A stretch of DNA of 64,000 nucleotides, taken from the NCBI RefSeq assembly GCF_030140925.1, contig NZ_JARBWD010000001.1, forward strand, positions 1,364,001-1,428,000, in the 5' to 3' direction. Position 1 is the stretch's first letter. Each line of letters starts with the position of its first letter. This document shows positions 42,646-50,276 of this stretch, one piece after another. The notes below the pieces were generated by a model that worked only from the letters and a program-made list of their open reading frames with translations, ran no database searches and was not told the DNA's origin. A program made the position numbers and the translations under genes. Source of the stretch: Parerythrobacter aestuarii (GTDB taxonomy: Bacteria; Pseudomonadota; Alphaproteobacteria; Sphingomonadales; Sphingomonadaceae).

Positions 42646-43515
42646 CTACCCGACCAGCGGCCTGCCGGCATCGTCGCAATATCCGAAGCGCTGCATTACC
42701 GCGCGGTGGTCTGCAACAATTCGGCCAATCTGGTGTTCGGTCAAGCCTTGCTGCCAGTCACCGGCTACTCCCTTGCGGAAGAATTGCGTGGCCGCCATCG
42801 GCTTCTCGCGGAAGCGGTTTGCCTCCTCCTGCGACTGCAGCTGCTCGAACCGGGTGGCGGTGATGGCTGCGGTCAGCTCTTTCGACGAGGGGGTCAAGCC
42901 AAGGTGACGGGCGATTCTTCCGAACGACAAATGCGGATCGCCGAGCATGTCTTCATAACGGACGACCAGCATGTCGAAGTCCGGATTGTCGACCCAGCTC
43001 GTGACATGCTGCGACCAGCTGAGGAGCACCTGCGGGACATGCAAGGTGATCCCGCCGTCCGGGTCGGATCCCATCTCCAGCCCCGGTTTGCCCATGGCAC
43101 CGATGGTCTTGTCGACGTCCCAGCCGAGATGGTGCGAGAACGACAGGACTACATCGAGCGGGTTGCGCACGAGGTAGATACCCGGACCGCTCGCTTGCGC
43201 GCAGGGCAGCCATTCCCCGGACGGTGTCTTGCGACAGGCATCGTGAATCTTGTGAAACTGGCTGCGGCTGGCGCGTTCCGCGCTCCAGCGGTAGACCGCC
43301 GGGCGCAGGTCGAGAATTTCGTCTGGCAGGAGCTCCGACGAGGGAAAGCCCAGCGCCTGGTCGATCCAAGTCCGGTCGCTGGCGATCGTGCCGCCGGCAA
43401 TGGCGTTGAAATCGGCGGTTCCGGCGTGTTCTCCGGTCAGTTGCGACAGCAGCAGCCGCAACCAGGTGTTGCCTGACTTGGGATAGGAAGCCAGCCAGTG
43501 GATCTGCGCGCTCAC
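42646..43515 (-). CDS. Sulfotransferase in the lasso operon
   Basis: A 289-residue PAPS-dependent sulfotransferase. The 5'-phosphosulfate loop SYPKSGNTWLR, the 3'-phosphate motif LVRNPLDVVLSFSHHLG and the C-terminal FRKGVAGDW are all present, so it should be active. It overlaps the kinase gene by 4 bases and is 4 bases from the RRE gene, firmly inside the operon. Two Tyr and four Thr lie in the predicted core, plus the C-terminal Ser, giving possible O-sulfation sites. Acting on the lasso peptide is inference from context; a lipid or glycan acceptor is possible. Confidence 0.85.
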   Translation of the reverse strand: MSAQIHWLASYPKSGNTWLRLLLSQLTGEHAGTADFNAIAGGTIASDRTWIDQALGFPSSELLPDEILDLRPAVYRWSAERASRSQFHKIHDACRKTPSGEWLPCAQASGPGIYLVRNPLDVVLSFSHHLGWDVDKTIGAMGKPGLEMGSDPDGGITLHVPQVLLSWSQHVTSWVDNPDFDMLVVRYEDMLGDPHLSFGRIARHLGLTPSSKELTAAITATRFEQLQSQEEANRFREKPMAATQFFRKGVAGDWQQGLTEHQIGRIVADHRAVMQRFGYCDDAGRPLVG

Positions 43516-44495
43516 TCGGTTGCCCCGGCGATCACGAGATCTTGCAGGATATGATCGGCATAGCTTTCAACCGACATGTCTTTCACCGGGCGGCGGACGC
43601 GCCTGAAACGGCACTGTGCCGAAAGCGCGGCGGTTCTCGCGAGCAAGGCCGTGTTGTGCCCGAACCGCTGCAGGTCGAGTGAACGGACAGCGCAGTTTCT
43701 CAGGACGCTTAGTCGCTCCGCCCCCTTGATATCGGCAATCTCCACGTCTTGCGCCGTATGGACAAGCAACTGGTAGATCGCGCTGACGGGGCGATACGAC
43801 TGTTCTGGCAAGGCTTGAGGGCAATGAAACCGTTCGAGACCTGGCCGCGAGCGTTGCAATGCGGCAATATCCAGTCCTGCAGAATGAGCACAATCGCGTG
43901 GCAGGGTCAGCGTCGGTATTCCCGGCAGAGTCTTGGCATCATCGCTGACCAGCGCGACATGATCAGAAAGCACTTCCATCCCGCGCCTGGCGAGCTCTGC
44001 TGCCACTGCAGACTTGCCGGCAGCGGTCGGCCCGATCAGCAGGATTGCTCCCGCGTCTGTGGCAACGCTTGCTCCGCGCAAAGTAGTAAGGCCGGCCAGC
44101 ATGGCGGCGCAGGGCAGGGCGCTATTGATGACAAAGCTGGCGATGCTGGCGTCGTCGGCGCTGTTGGCCGGTTGATACGCGATCCCGCGCTCGCGGCAGA
44201 TGTGGAACCGAACAAGACCAGGAACCGTGAAATTGATCCAGCGATCTCCCGCCGTTGCAAACGGCCCGATCGCATCGCCACCTTGGTCGATTGCCCCTGT
44301 CTGCCGGATAGCAAGGGACGTCCCTGTGCCATCTGCGCCTGCAACCGGCATCGGCAAGGGCAGGTCGGAATGAATGGCGAAACCGCAGGCCTGATAGTGA
44401 TGCAAGGTTATGCCAGCCCCGTGCCAATCCGACGATTGCGACAGGATAGAGCGATTGCGACACGGGGCAAGCGCCGAGCGTTTGTCAGATGACAT
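43512..44495 (-). CDS. HprK-related kinase (lasso peptide kinase candidate)
   Basis: About 327 residues from ATG 44495; the frame continues upstream into tRNA-derived sequence, which is rejected. It has the Walker A loop LLIGPTAAGKSAVAAEL followed by LSDHVALVSDD, as in HPr kinase/phosphorylase relatives. The N-terminal part (about 35-170) is the variable domain seen in HprK-related kinase A proteins. Kinases of this group phosphorylate the C-terminal Ser of paeninodin-type lasso precursors, and the precursor here ends in Ser. It is first in the operon; its stop overlaps the sulfotransferase start by 4 bases. Confidence 0.85.
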   Translation of the reverse strand: MSSDKRSALAPCRNRSILSQSSDWHGAGITLHHYQACGFAIHSDLPLPMPVAGADGTGTSLAIRQTGAIDQGGDAIGPFATAGDRWINFTVPGLVRFHICRERGIAYQPANSADDASIASFVINSALPCAAMLAGLTTLRGASVATDAGAILLIGPTAAGKSAVAAELARRGMEVLSDHVALVSDDAKTLPGIPTLTLPRDCAHSAGLDIAALQRSRPGLERFHCPQALPEQSYRPVSAIYQLLVHTAQDVEIADIKGAERLSVLRNCAVRSLDLQRFGHNTALLARTAALSAQCRFRRVRRPVKDMSVESYADHILQDLVIAGATE

Positions 44496-44514
44496 TGTGG
44501 GTTTGAATGTAATG

Positions 44515-44538
44515 TCCACTGGTCGGGAAGACAGGATT
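44515..44538. repeat. Partial duplicate of the tRNA-Pro 3' end (att-like), copy 1
   Basis: These 24 bases, including GGTCGGGAAGACAGGATT, are identical to 44649-44672, which covers the last 19 bases of the tRNA-Pro gene with its CCA plus 5 bases beyond. A duplicated tRNA 3' end is the usual trace left by integrase-mediated insertion. No integrase gene is in the window. Confidence 0.6.
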
Positions 44539-44586
44539 GTCCTCGCCGCTGTAGCGGCTCGTTCGTCTCGGCTGCGCCTCGACACC

Positions 44587-44606
44587 GAACAGGTTCGATC
44601 CTGTTC
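44587..44606. repeat. Inverted repeat GAACAGG-N6-CCTGTTC
   Basis: Perfect 7-base arms around TTCGAT. It reads like a tRNA T-arm (GGTTCGATCC) on either strand and lies between the two tRNA-Pro 3' copies, so it may be a remnant of another tRNA. It could also act as a terminator hairpin for tRNA-Pro. Confidence 0.35.
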
Positions 44607-44648
44607 ATCGCTAACCGGGGGGTGAGTGCGATATCGAAATGGATGTGA

Positions 44649-44672
44649 TCCACTGGTCGGGAAGACAGGATT
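44649..44672. repeat. tRNA-Pro 3' end direct repeat (att-like), copy 2
   Basis: Intact-gene copy of the 24-base repeat. It overlaps the acceptor arm, part of the T-arm and the CCA end of tRNA-Pro. Its partner lies 134 bases away on the lasso operon side. Confidence 0.6.
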
Positions 44673-44730
44673 CGAACCTGCGACCCCCACACCCCCAGTG
44701 TGATGCGCTACCAGGCTGCGCTACTTCCCG
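44654..44730 (-). tRNA. tRNA-Pro (GGG)
   Basis: A full cloverleaf of 77 bases can be folded on the minus strand: acceptor CGGGAAG with CTTCCCG, D-arm GCGC/GCGC, anticodon stem TCACA/TGTGG with loop CTGGGGG (anticodon GGG), T-arm GCAGG-TTCGAAT-CCTGT, discriminator A and encoded CCA. It decodes CCC. It is transcribed towards the lasso operon, and its 3' end is duplicated 134 bases downstream. Confidence 0.96.
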
Positions 44731-44950
44731 AGCAGTGGAGGCGCGGCCTATAGGGTTGCATGCGGCCGTAGGCAAGCTCCGAAACCTACGAATTCATCCG
44801 CGCGATTGTGCGCATTCGCGTTGCTCAAATGCACCACTCTTGCTAACCGCCGCGCCAGTTTGGGCGTGAAGCCTTGGCGAGAGGCCTGCGCCTCACCATC
44901 TGCCAGCTTCCACCCGCCAAGGGTTACACAATTTTCCGCAAGGGTTTTCC

Positions 44951-45274
44951 ATGGTCGACCTTCTTTCCGCTGCCGCTGCCACGGGCGCTACCCCGCCGTT
45001 CTGGATCCAGATCCTGCCGTTCGTCGGTATGGGCCTGATCTTCTGGTTCCTGATCATCCGCCCGCAGATGAAGCGGCAGAAGGAGCACCAGGAAAAGATC
45101 GGCGGGCTGAAGAAAGGCGACAAGGTCGTTACCGCCGGTGGCCTGGTTGGCAAGATCGTCAAGGTTGACGAGCACTATGCCGATGTCGAGCTTGCGCAGG
45201 GGGTGAAGGTCAAGGCTGTCAAGAGCACCATCGGCGATATCATCCCGCCGGGCGGCGCGGCGGCCAACGACTAG
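44951..45274 (+). CDS. yajC: Sec translocase accessory subunit YajC
   Basis: A 107-residue membrane protein with one N-terminal helix (about 17-37, IQILPFVGMGLIFWFLIIRP) and the YajC signature RPQMKRQKEHQEKIGGLKKGD followed by VVTAGGLVGKI. It joins SecD and SecF in the complex that assists preprotein export. It is 31 bases before secD, the usual order. The 220 bases between tRNA-Pro and this gene hold no other gene I can support. Confidence 0.95.
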   Translation: MVDLLSAAAATGATPPFWIQILPFVGMGLIFWFLIIRPQMKRQKEHQEKIGGLKKGDKVVTAGGLVGKIVKVDEHYADVELAQGVKVKAVKSTIGDIIPPGGAAAND

Positions 45275-45305
45275 ACTGAAGATTAAGGGACGGGACACGA
45301 GGCAC

Positions 45306-46904
45306 ATGCTCGAATTTCCACGCTGGAGAAAGGTCTGGCTCTGGGGCCTGACGCTCGCGTTTATCGCGGCGGCACTTCCCTCGCTGGTCTCGACCACATC
45401 GATCCGTTGGCCTGAGAGCCTGCCGAGCCCGACTGTAAACCTCGGCCTCGACCTTGCCGGGGGTAGCCACATCCTGCTCGAAGCCGAGACCCAGCAGGTG
45501 GCGGCGCAGCGGCTCGAGAACATGGAAGAGGCGGTGCGCAATGCGATGCGCAATGCCGAGCCACGGATTCGCATCGGCGATGTCTCGACCGCGGGTGGGC
45601 GGCTGAGCTTCCTGCTCGATGATCCTTCCGATATCGACCGTGCGCGCGAATTGCTCACGCCGATCGTGAATGGCAATGGCCTAACCCGCGAATGGGAGCT
45701 TACCGTCGTCGATACCAGCCGCATGGTGCTGACGCCGACGCAGGCGGGCCTCGAACAGGCGGTGACCGATGCGATGGACAGCGCTACCGAAGTCGTCCGC
45801 AAGCGTATCGACGAACTCGGCACCCGCGAGCCGACCATTATTCGGCAGGGCGACACCCGTATCGTGGTGCAGGTGCCGGGCTTGCAAAACCCGGACCAGC
45901 TCAAGGACTTGCTCGGCCAGACCGCCAAGCTGGAGTTCAAGATGGTCGACGAGACCGCGCTTGAAACCGATATCCAGCAGGGCATCGCCCCTCCGGGCAG
46001 CCAGATCTTTCCTTTTGCCGCCGGAACCCCGTCCGAAGGCCGGTCGGTCGCCGTCCGTCGCCTTGGCGGCATCAAGGGCGACAATTTGATCGGCGCCCAG
46101 CAGAGCTTCGACCCACAAACCAACGAGCCGGTGGTCAACATCCAGTTCGACCAGCAGGGTGGCCGCCGTTTTGCTGACCTGTCGACTCAGAATGTCGGCA
46201 AGCTGTTTGCCATCATCCTAGACGGTGAGGTGCTGTCGACACCTTCGTTCCGCGAACCGATCCTGGGTGGCAGCGCACAGATCTCCGGCAGCTTCACCGT
46301 CGAAAGCGCCAATGCACTGGCGATCTCGCTGCGGTCGGGCGCACTGCCGGTCGACCTTGCGATCGTCGAAGAACGTACCGTGGGGCCGGACCTTGGTGCC
46401 GACTCGATCCGCAAGGGCCTCATAGCGATGGCTATCGGCTCGTTGCTGGTCGTATTGCTGATGATCGCGACCTATGGCCGCTTCGGTGTTTATGCCACCG
46501 CTGCGCTGGTCATCAACGTGCTGATGATCCTGGGCATCATGGCGGTCCTCAACACCACGCTGACCCTACCAGGCATCGCCGGCTTCGTGCTGACTATCGG
46601 TGCGGCGGTCGACGCCAACGTACTGATCAACGAACGTATACGCGAAGAGCGAAAACGCGGGAGAAGGGTGATTGCGGCGGTCGAGAACGGCTATCGCGAA
46701 GCAAGCCGCGCCATTTATGACGCCAACATTACTAACTTCATTGCCGGTGTGCTGCTGTTCCTGTTCGGCTCCGGCCCGGTTCGCGGGTTTGCCGTGGTTC
46801 TTATCATCGGCCTGTTCACCAGCGTCTTCACCGCTGTCACCATGACCCGCATGTGGGTCGCTGACTGGCTGCGGGCGAAGCGCCCGACAGAGCTTTACGT
46901 GTAA
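45306..46904 (+). CDS. secD: Protein translocase subunit SecD
   Basis: A 532-residue inner-membrane protein that uses the proton gradient to help pull exported proteins through the Sec channel. It shows the N-terminal helix, the conserved LGLDLAGGSHILLE, a long periplasmic part, and the C-terminal membrane region starting ALPVDLAIVEERTVGPDLGADSI with GAAVDANVLINERIREE. The length is normal for alphaproteobacteria. It is 11 bases before secF. Confidence 0.96.
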   Translation: MLEFPRWRKVWLWGLTLAFIAAALPSLVSTTSIRWPESLPSPTVNLGLDLAGGSHILLEAETQQVAAQRLENMEEAVRNAMRNAEPRIRIGDVSTAGGRLSFLLDDPSDIDRARELLTPIVNGNGLTREWELTVVDTSRMVLTPTQAGLEQAVTDAMDSATEVVRKRIDELGTREPTIIRQGDTRIVVQVPGLQNPDQLKDLLGQTAKLEFKMVDETALETDIQQGIAPPGSQIFPFAAGTPSEGRSVAVRRLGGIKGDNLIGAQQSFDPQTNEPVVNIQFDQQGGRRFADLSTQNVGKLFAIILDGEVLSTPSFREPILGGSAQISGSFTVESANALAISLRSGALPVDLAIVEERTVGPDLGADSIRKGLIAMAIGSLLVVLLMIATYGRFGVYATAALVINVLMILGIMAVLNTTLTLPGIAGFVLTIGAAVDANVLINERIREERKRGRRVIAAVENGYREASRAIYDANITNFIAGVLLFLFGSGPVRGFAVVLIIGLFTSVFTAVTMTRMWVADWLRAKRPTELYV

Positions 46905-46915
46905 GGAGGCGGACG

Positions 46916-47896
46916 ATGAAACTGCTGAAGCTCGTCCCCGACGATACCAACATCAAGTTCCTCAAATGGCGCGTACCGTTTTACGTCGTCAGCTGCCTGC
47001 TGATTGCGGCCAGCTGGGGACTGGTGATGACCAAGGGGCTCAACTACGGCGTCGATTTCGCAGGTGGCCAGGAAATCCGCGCAACCTTCGTCGATGAGCC
47101 TGAAGCGCCGGTGGCGGAAATCCGCAGCACGCTGACGTCCATCGATGGCGTCGGCGATCCCGTGGTGCAGCGCTTCGGTGCGCCCAACGAGATATCGATC
47201 CGCGTCAAGCTGCCTCCGGAAGCGGAAGGCGACAAGGAATTCGCCGACCGGCTCACGCGCGAGATCACCGATGCCTTGCAGGCCGATCACCCTTCGGTCC
47301 GGATCGACGGGGTGGACTCGGTCTCAGGCAAGGTCTCGGGCGAGTTCCGTCAGACTGCGCTTTATGCCCTGCTGGCGGCCATGGGGGCGATCTCGATCTA
47401 CATCTGGGTCCGCTTCGAGTGGCAGTTCGGGGTCGGCGCGCTGTTTGCATTGTTCCACGACGTCTCGCTGACGTTGGGGATGTTTGCGTTGTTCCAGATG
47501 GAATTCAGCCTGCAGATCATCGCCGCGATCCTTGCTATCATCGGCTATTCCCTGAACGACACGATCGTCGTCTATGACCGCATCCGCGAAAACCTGAAGA
47601 AGTATCGCAAGATGCAAATTCCGGAACTGCTGGACCTGTCGGTCAACGAGACGCTGGCGCGCACAGTTATGACCTCGCTGACGCTGCTGGTGGCGCTGAT
47701 CCCGCTGTTGCTGTTCGGCCCGGCCAGCCTGTTCGGCCTGACTGCAGCGATTACGCTCGGTATCTTCGTCGGTACCTACAGCTCGGTCTACATGGCTGCC
47801 CCGATCCTCATCTGGCTGGGCGTCAATTCCGACAGCTTCGTGCCGACCGAGAGCGAGGTCGACAAGCAAGAGAAGAAAGTCCGCGGCGAGGCGTGA
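46916..47896 (+). CDS. secF: Protein translocase subunit SecF
   Basis: A 326-residue partner of SecD with six membrane helices. Key segments are GLNYGVDFAGGQEIR, the VSGEFRQTALYALLAA entry to the membrane domain and SLNDTIVVYDRIRENLKKYR. The start follows AAGGAGG at ideal spacing. The stop is directly adjacent to the stop of the convergent glycosyltransferase gene, with no space for a terminator. Confidence 0.96.
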   Translation: MKLLKLVPDDTNIKFLKWRVPFYVVSCLLIAASWGLVMTKGLNYGVDFAGGQEIRATFVDEPEAPVAEIRSTLTSIDGVGDPVVQRFGAPNEISIRVKLPPEAEGDKEFADRLTREITDALQADHPSVRIDGVDSVSGKVSGEFRQTALYALLAAMGAISIYIWVRFEWQFGVGALFALFHDVSLTLGMFALFQMEFSLQIIAAILAIIGYSLNDTIVVYDRIRENLKKYRKMQIPELLDLSVNETLARTVMTSLTLLVALIPLLLFGPASLFGLTAAITLGIFVGTYSSVYMAAPILIWLGVNSDSFVPTESEVDKQEKKVRGEA

Positions 47897-49078
47897 TCAC
47901 GCGCCGATGATTGTGTTGTAGTATTCGGCCAGTTTCGCGCCGTTGACCCGCCAGTCAAAGCGAGCGGCCATGGCTACGGTTGCGTCGCGGTCTGGTGGAT
48001 CGGCCAGCAGGTTCTCGATGCCGTGGGCAATGGCCAAAGCGTTGCGTTCGACTATCAGCCCGGCCGCCCGGCTGGTGACGGTTTCGCGCGCGCCTCCGGC
48101 GTCGGTAATGACCAACGGCGTGCCGCAGGCGAGCGCTTCGACCCAGGCGTTGGCAAGGCCTTCACTCGCTGAGGGCAGCACCATCGCATCGGCGGCCGAA
48201 AGGACCAGCGGTATCAGGTCATGGTCGAGCAAGCCGAGGAAATGCACCCGTTCACTGACGCCCAGTTCGCCGGCCAGCGACTTCAGCCGCGCCTCGTCCT
48301 CTCCTTTGCCGACCAGAAGCAGCCGGGTCTTGGGTAACTCGGGCAGAGCACGGATGACGAATTCCTGCCCTTTGCGCGGGATCAGGGCACCGACGGTGAC
48401 GATGAGGTGATCGTCATGCCGCAGGGCGATGCCAAGCTCTTCGGCCAGGCGCGGGCGCAGGTTCGGGCTGTGCAGCGGCCGGAACCGATCGCGGTCAAGC
48501 CCGGTATAGTGGACCGTTATCTTGTCTCGAGGCAGGCCGATCTCTGCCATGTCGTCGGCCAGGGCTTCGCACACTGCCAGCAGGCCGGCAGCTTTCTTGG
48601 CGGCCTTGCGCATCATGCGGTGGGCGTAAGGCAGGGTGCCCCAATAGTGGATATCCGCGCCGCGAGCCTTGATCGAAAAGGGCAGCTTCAGTTCGCGGGC
48701 AATCTTCGCAATGGCCGGTCCGTCAGGGTAGAAGAACTGCGCGTCGAGAATGTCGAACGGGCGCTCGGCATGTAGCCTCGTGACCAGCGGCAGGATAGCG
48801 CGGGCGATGGCTCCCGGGTTCAGGCGTCCACCCAGTTTCGGGATAAGGGTGAATGTGGGGCGGTGGACATGCACACCATTCTCTACGCCGCCCACTGCTG
48901 CTGCGGCCTGGTCACGATAGGGGCCGAAGACAACCGGGGGCAGCCCGATGGGATTGATGACGGTTACGTCCCACTCGCCATGAGCTGCCAGCGCCTCCAT
49001 CGAGCGCGCCACGAAAGTACCGAAGCGTGGATTGGTAGCGTTCGGGTAAAGGGTCGAAAGCGACAGGACTCGCTTCAC
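47897..49078 (-). CDS. Glycosyltransferase family 4
   Basis: A 393-residue GT-B glycosyltransferase starting at GTG 49078, which overlaps the preceding regulator stop by 4 bases. The frame upstream of this GTG is antisense-like and rejected. The N-terminal half carries the acceptor domain (RVLSLSTLYPNATNPRFGTFV). The C-terminal half has the donor-binding features VTVGALIPRKGQEFVIRAL and the EX7E motif in ASEGLANAWVEALACGTPLV. It probably adds a sugar to a surface polysaccharide or lipid; the substrate is not evident and no other glycan genes are close. Confidence 0.88.
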   Translation of the reverse strand: MKRVLSLSTLYPNATNPRFGTFVARSMEALAAHGEWDVTVINPIGLPPVVFGPYRDQAAAAVGGVENGVHVHRPTFTLIPKLGGRLNPGAIARAILPLVTRLHAERPFDILDAQFFYPDGPAIAKIARELKLPFSIKARGADIHYWGTLPYAHRMMRKAAKKAAGLLAVCEALADDMAEIGLPRDKITVHYTGLDRDRFRPLHSPNLRPRLAEELGIALRHDDHLIVTVGALIPRKGQEFVIRALPELPKTRLLLVGKGEDEARLKSLAGELGVSERVHFLGLLDHDLIPLVLSAADAMVLPSASEGLANAWVEALACGTPLVITDAGGARETVTSRAAGLIVERNALAIAHGIENLLADPPDRDATVAMAARFDWRVNGAKLAEYYNTIIGA

Positions 49079-49647
49079 AGCTTGCGCACCAGCATTTCGG
49101 CTACGCCAATCCAGGGCGGATCGTTCACCACTTCCTGCTTCTGACCCATGCCGGGCGGGAGCAGGCCGACCAGCGTGCCTTGCCGATCGATCAGGCGGCC
49201 GAAAGCGAACCGCCCGGCCTTTTTCGGTACGAGGACATCGCGGTTGATTGCCCTGGCGGCATCTTCGGGTGCAACCTGCCGCAGCCATAGCTGGTCTCCT
49301 GGCAGGTAGGGGCCGGTGGCGGCCTCAACGGTCAGGACCACCAGCGGGCCGTCGCCGCCGACATCGGTCGGCAGAAGGGCGTCACGGGGCTTGGCCAGTG
49401 CTTCTGGCCCGTCAGTGCCGAGCGATGCGACTATCTGGGGCTGGGTGTTGGCTTCGGAGCGCACCAGCATTTCCGGATCGACTTCAAGTGCCGCAGCGAT
49501 GCGGTCCATCCACTTGAGTGACAGGTTGCGCATGCCGGTCTCAAGCCGGCCAATGGTCTGCGCGGTGGTGGGCGGGTCGCAAGCCTCGGCGAGGTCGGCC
49601 AGGGTCATCCCCTTGTCCTTGCGAATATCGCGGATGCGGTTGATCAT
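49075..49647 (-). CDS. XRE-family regulator with LexA-like C-terminal domain lacking the protease site
   Basis: A 190-residue protein. Residues 1-60 are a Cro/C1-type helix-turn-helix (MTLADLAEACDPPTTAQTIGRLETG). Residues 105-185 resemble the S24/LexA fold (VEAATGPYLPGDQLWL and later GRLIDRQGTLVGL), but the catalytic Ser-Met pair is absent, so self-cleavage is unlikely and the domain may act only in dimerisation or sensing. It shares a transcript with the glycosyltransferase. The divergent gap to the DUF6456 gene holds its probable operator. Confidence 0.75.
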   Translation of the reverse strand: MINRIRDIRKDKGMTLADLAEACDPPTTAQTIGRLETGMRNLSLKWMDRIAAALEVDPEMLVRSEANTQPQIVASLGTDGPEALAKPRDALLPTDVGGDGPLVVLTVEAATGPYLPGDQLWLRQVAPEDAARAINRDVLVPKKAGRFAFGRLIDRQGTLVGLLPPGMGQKQEVVNDPPWIGVAEMLVRKL

Positions 49648-49744
49648 GGAACGGGTCCTATAACCGAATTGGTAAAAACATCTTTCCTACACGAACCTTA
49701 CTTTGGCAACCCCCGCTGCGACTCACAGCCAGCAGGAGATGCCA

Positions 49745-50218
49745 ATGAAGCCGCAACTGGTCGAACGCGAACTGACTGAAGAAGGGCCGCGCCTGGGCAG
49801 CGGGGCCAGGGGCAAGCGGCGTACTGTCACTGTCAACCTTGCCGAAAGCCCGCTCGCGTGGCTGCACTCACGCGGTCATCTGGATGACCGGCTGTTCGCA
49901 GCCGGGGAGCAGTTGCGCAGTGATTATGAGCGTGCGCGGCTGGGGTCCAATGTAACCATGCGCTGGGACCCTGTACGGGTGAAAGGCGGCCCGGATGTCG
50001 GGCTGAGCGCAACCGAGCGGCAGATCGCGGCAAAGGATCGATTTGATGCAGCACTTGCGCAAGCTGGGCGAGGATTGTCCGATGTGCTGTGGCGGGTGGT
50101 TTGCGCCGGGGAGAGCTTGCCGCATGCAGAGAAGGCCCTGCAATGGCCGGCCCGTTCCGGCAAGCTGGTGCTGCGGCTTGCGCTCGACCGGGTGGCCGAT
50201 TTCTATCGGATCAGGTGA
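49745..50218 (+). CDS. DUF6456-domain protein
   Basis: A 157-residue soluble protein, start ATG 49745 after CAGGAG. Residues about 35-155 match the alphaproteobacterial DUF6456 pattern: HLDDRLFAAGEQLRSDYERA, GLSATERQIAAKDRFDAAL and a C-terminal helix-turn-helix-like LVLRLALDRVADFY. Members often occur fused to or next to DNA-binding domains, so a regulatory role is plausible but unproven. It is divergent from the XRE regulator. Confidence 0.75.
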   Translation: MKPQLVERELTEEGPRLGSGARGKRRTVTVNLAESPLAWLHSRGHLDDRLFAAGEQLRSDYERARLGSNVTMRWDPVRVKGGPDVGLSATERQIAAKDRFDAALAQAGRGLSDVLWRVVCAGESLPHAEKALQWPARSGKLVLRLALDRVADFYRIR

Positions 50219-50276
50219 GAGACTTTCTTCCCTTTGGACAGTGGTCCATGCGGTCCATGTCTCGGTATGAGGGGTG

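Noticed and set aside
44639..44869. Open frame reading RQDSNLRPP on the plus strand
   Set aside because: Classic artefact of translating the antisense strand of a tRNA gene; the tRNA-Pro cloverleaf explains the sequence.
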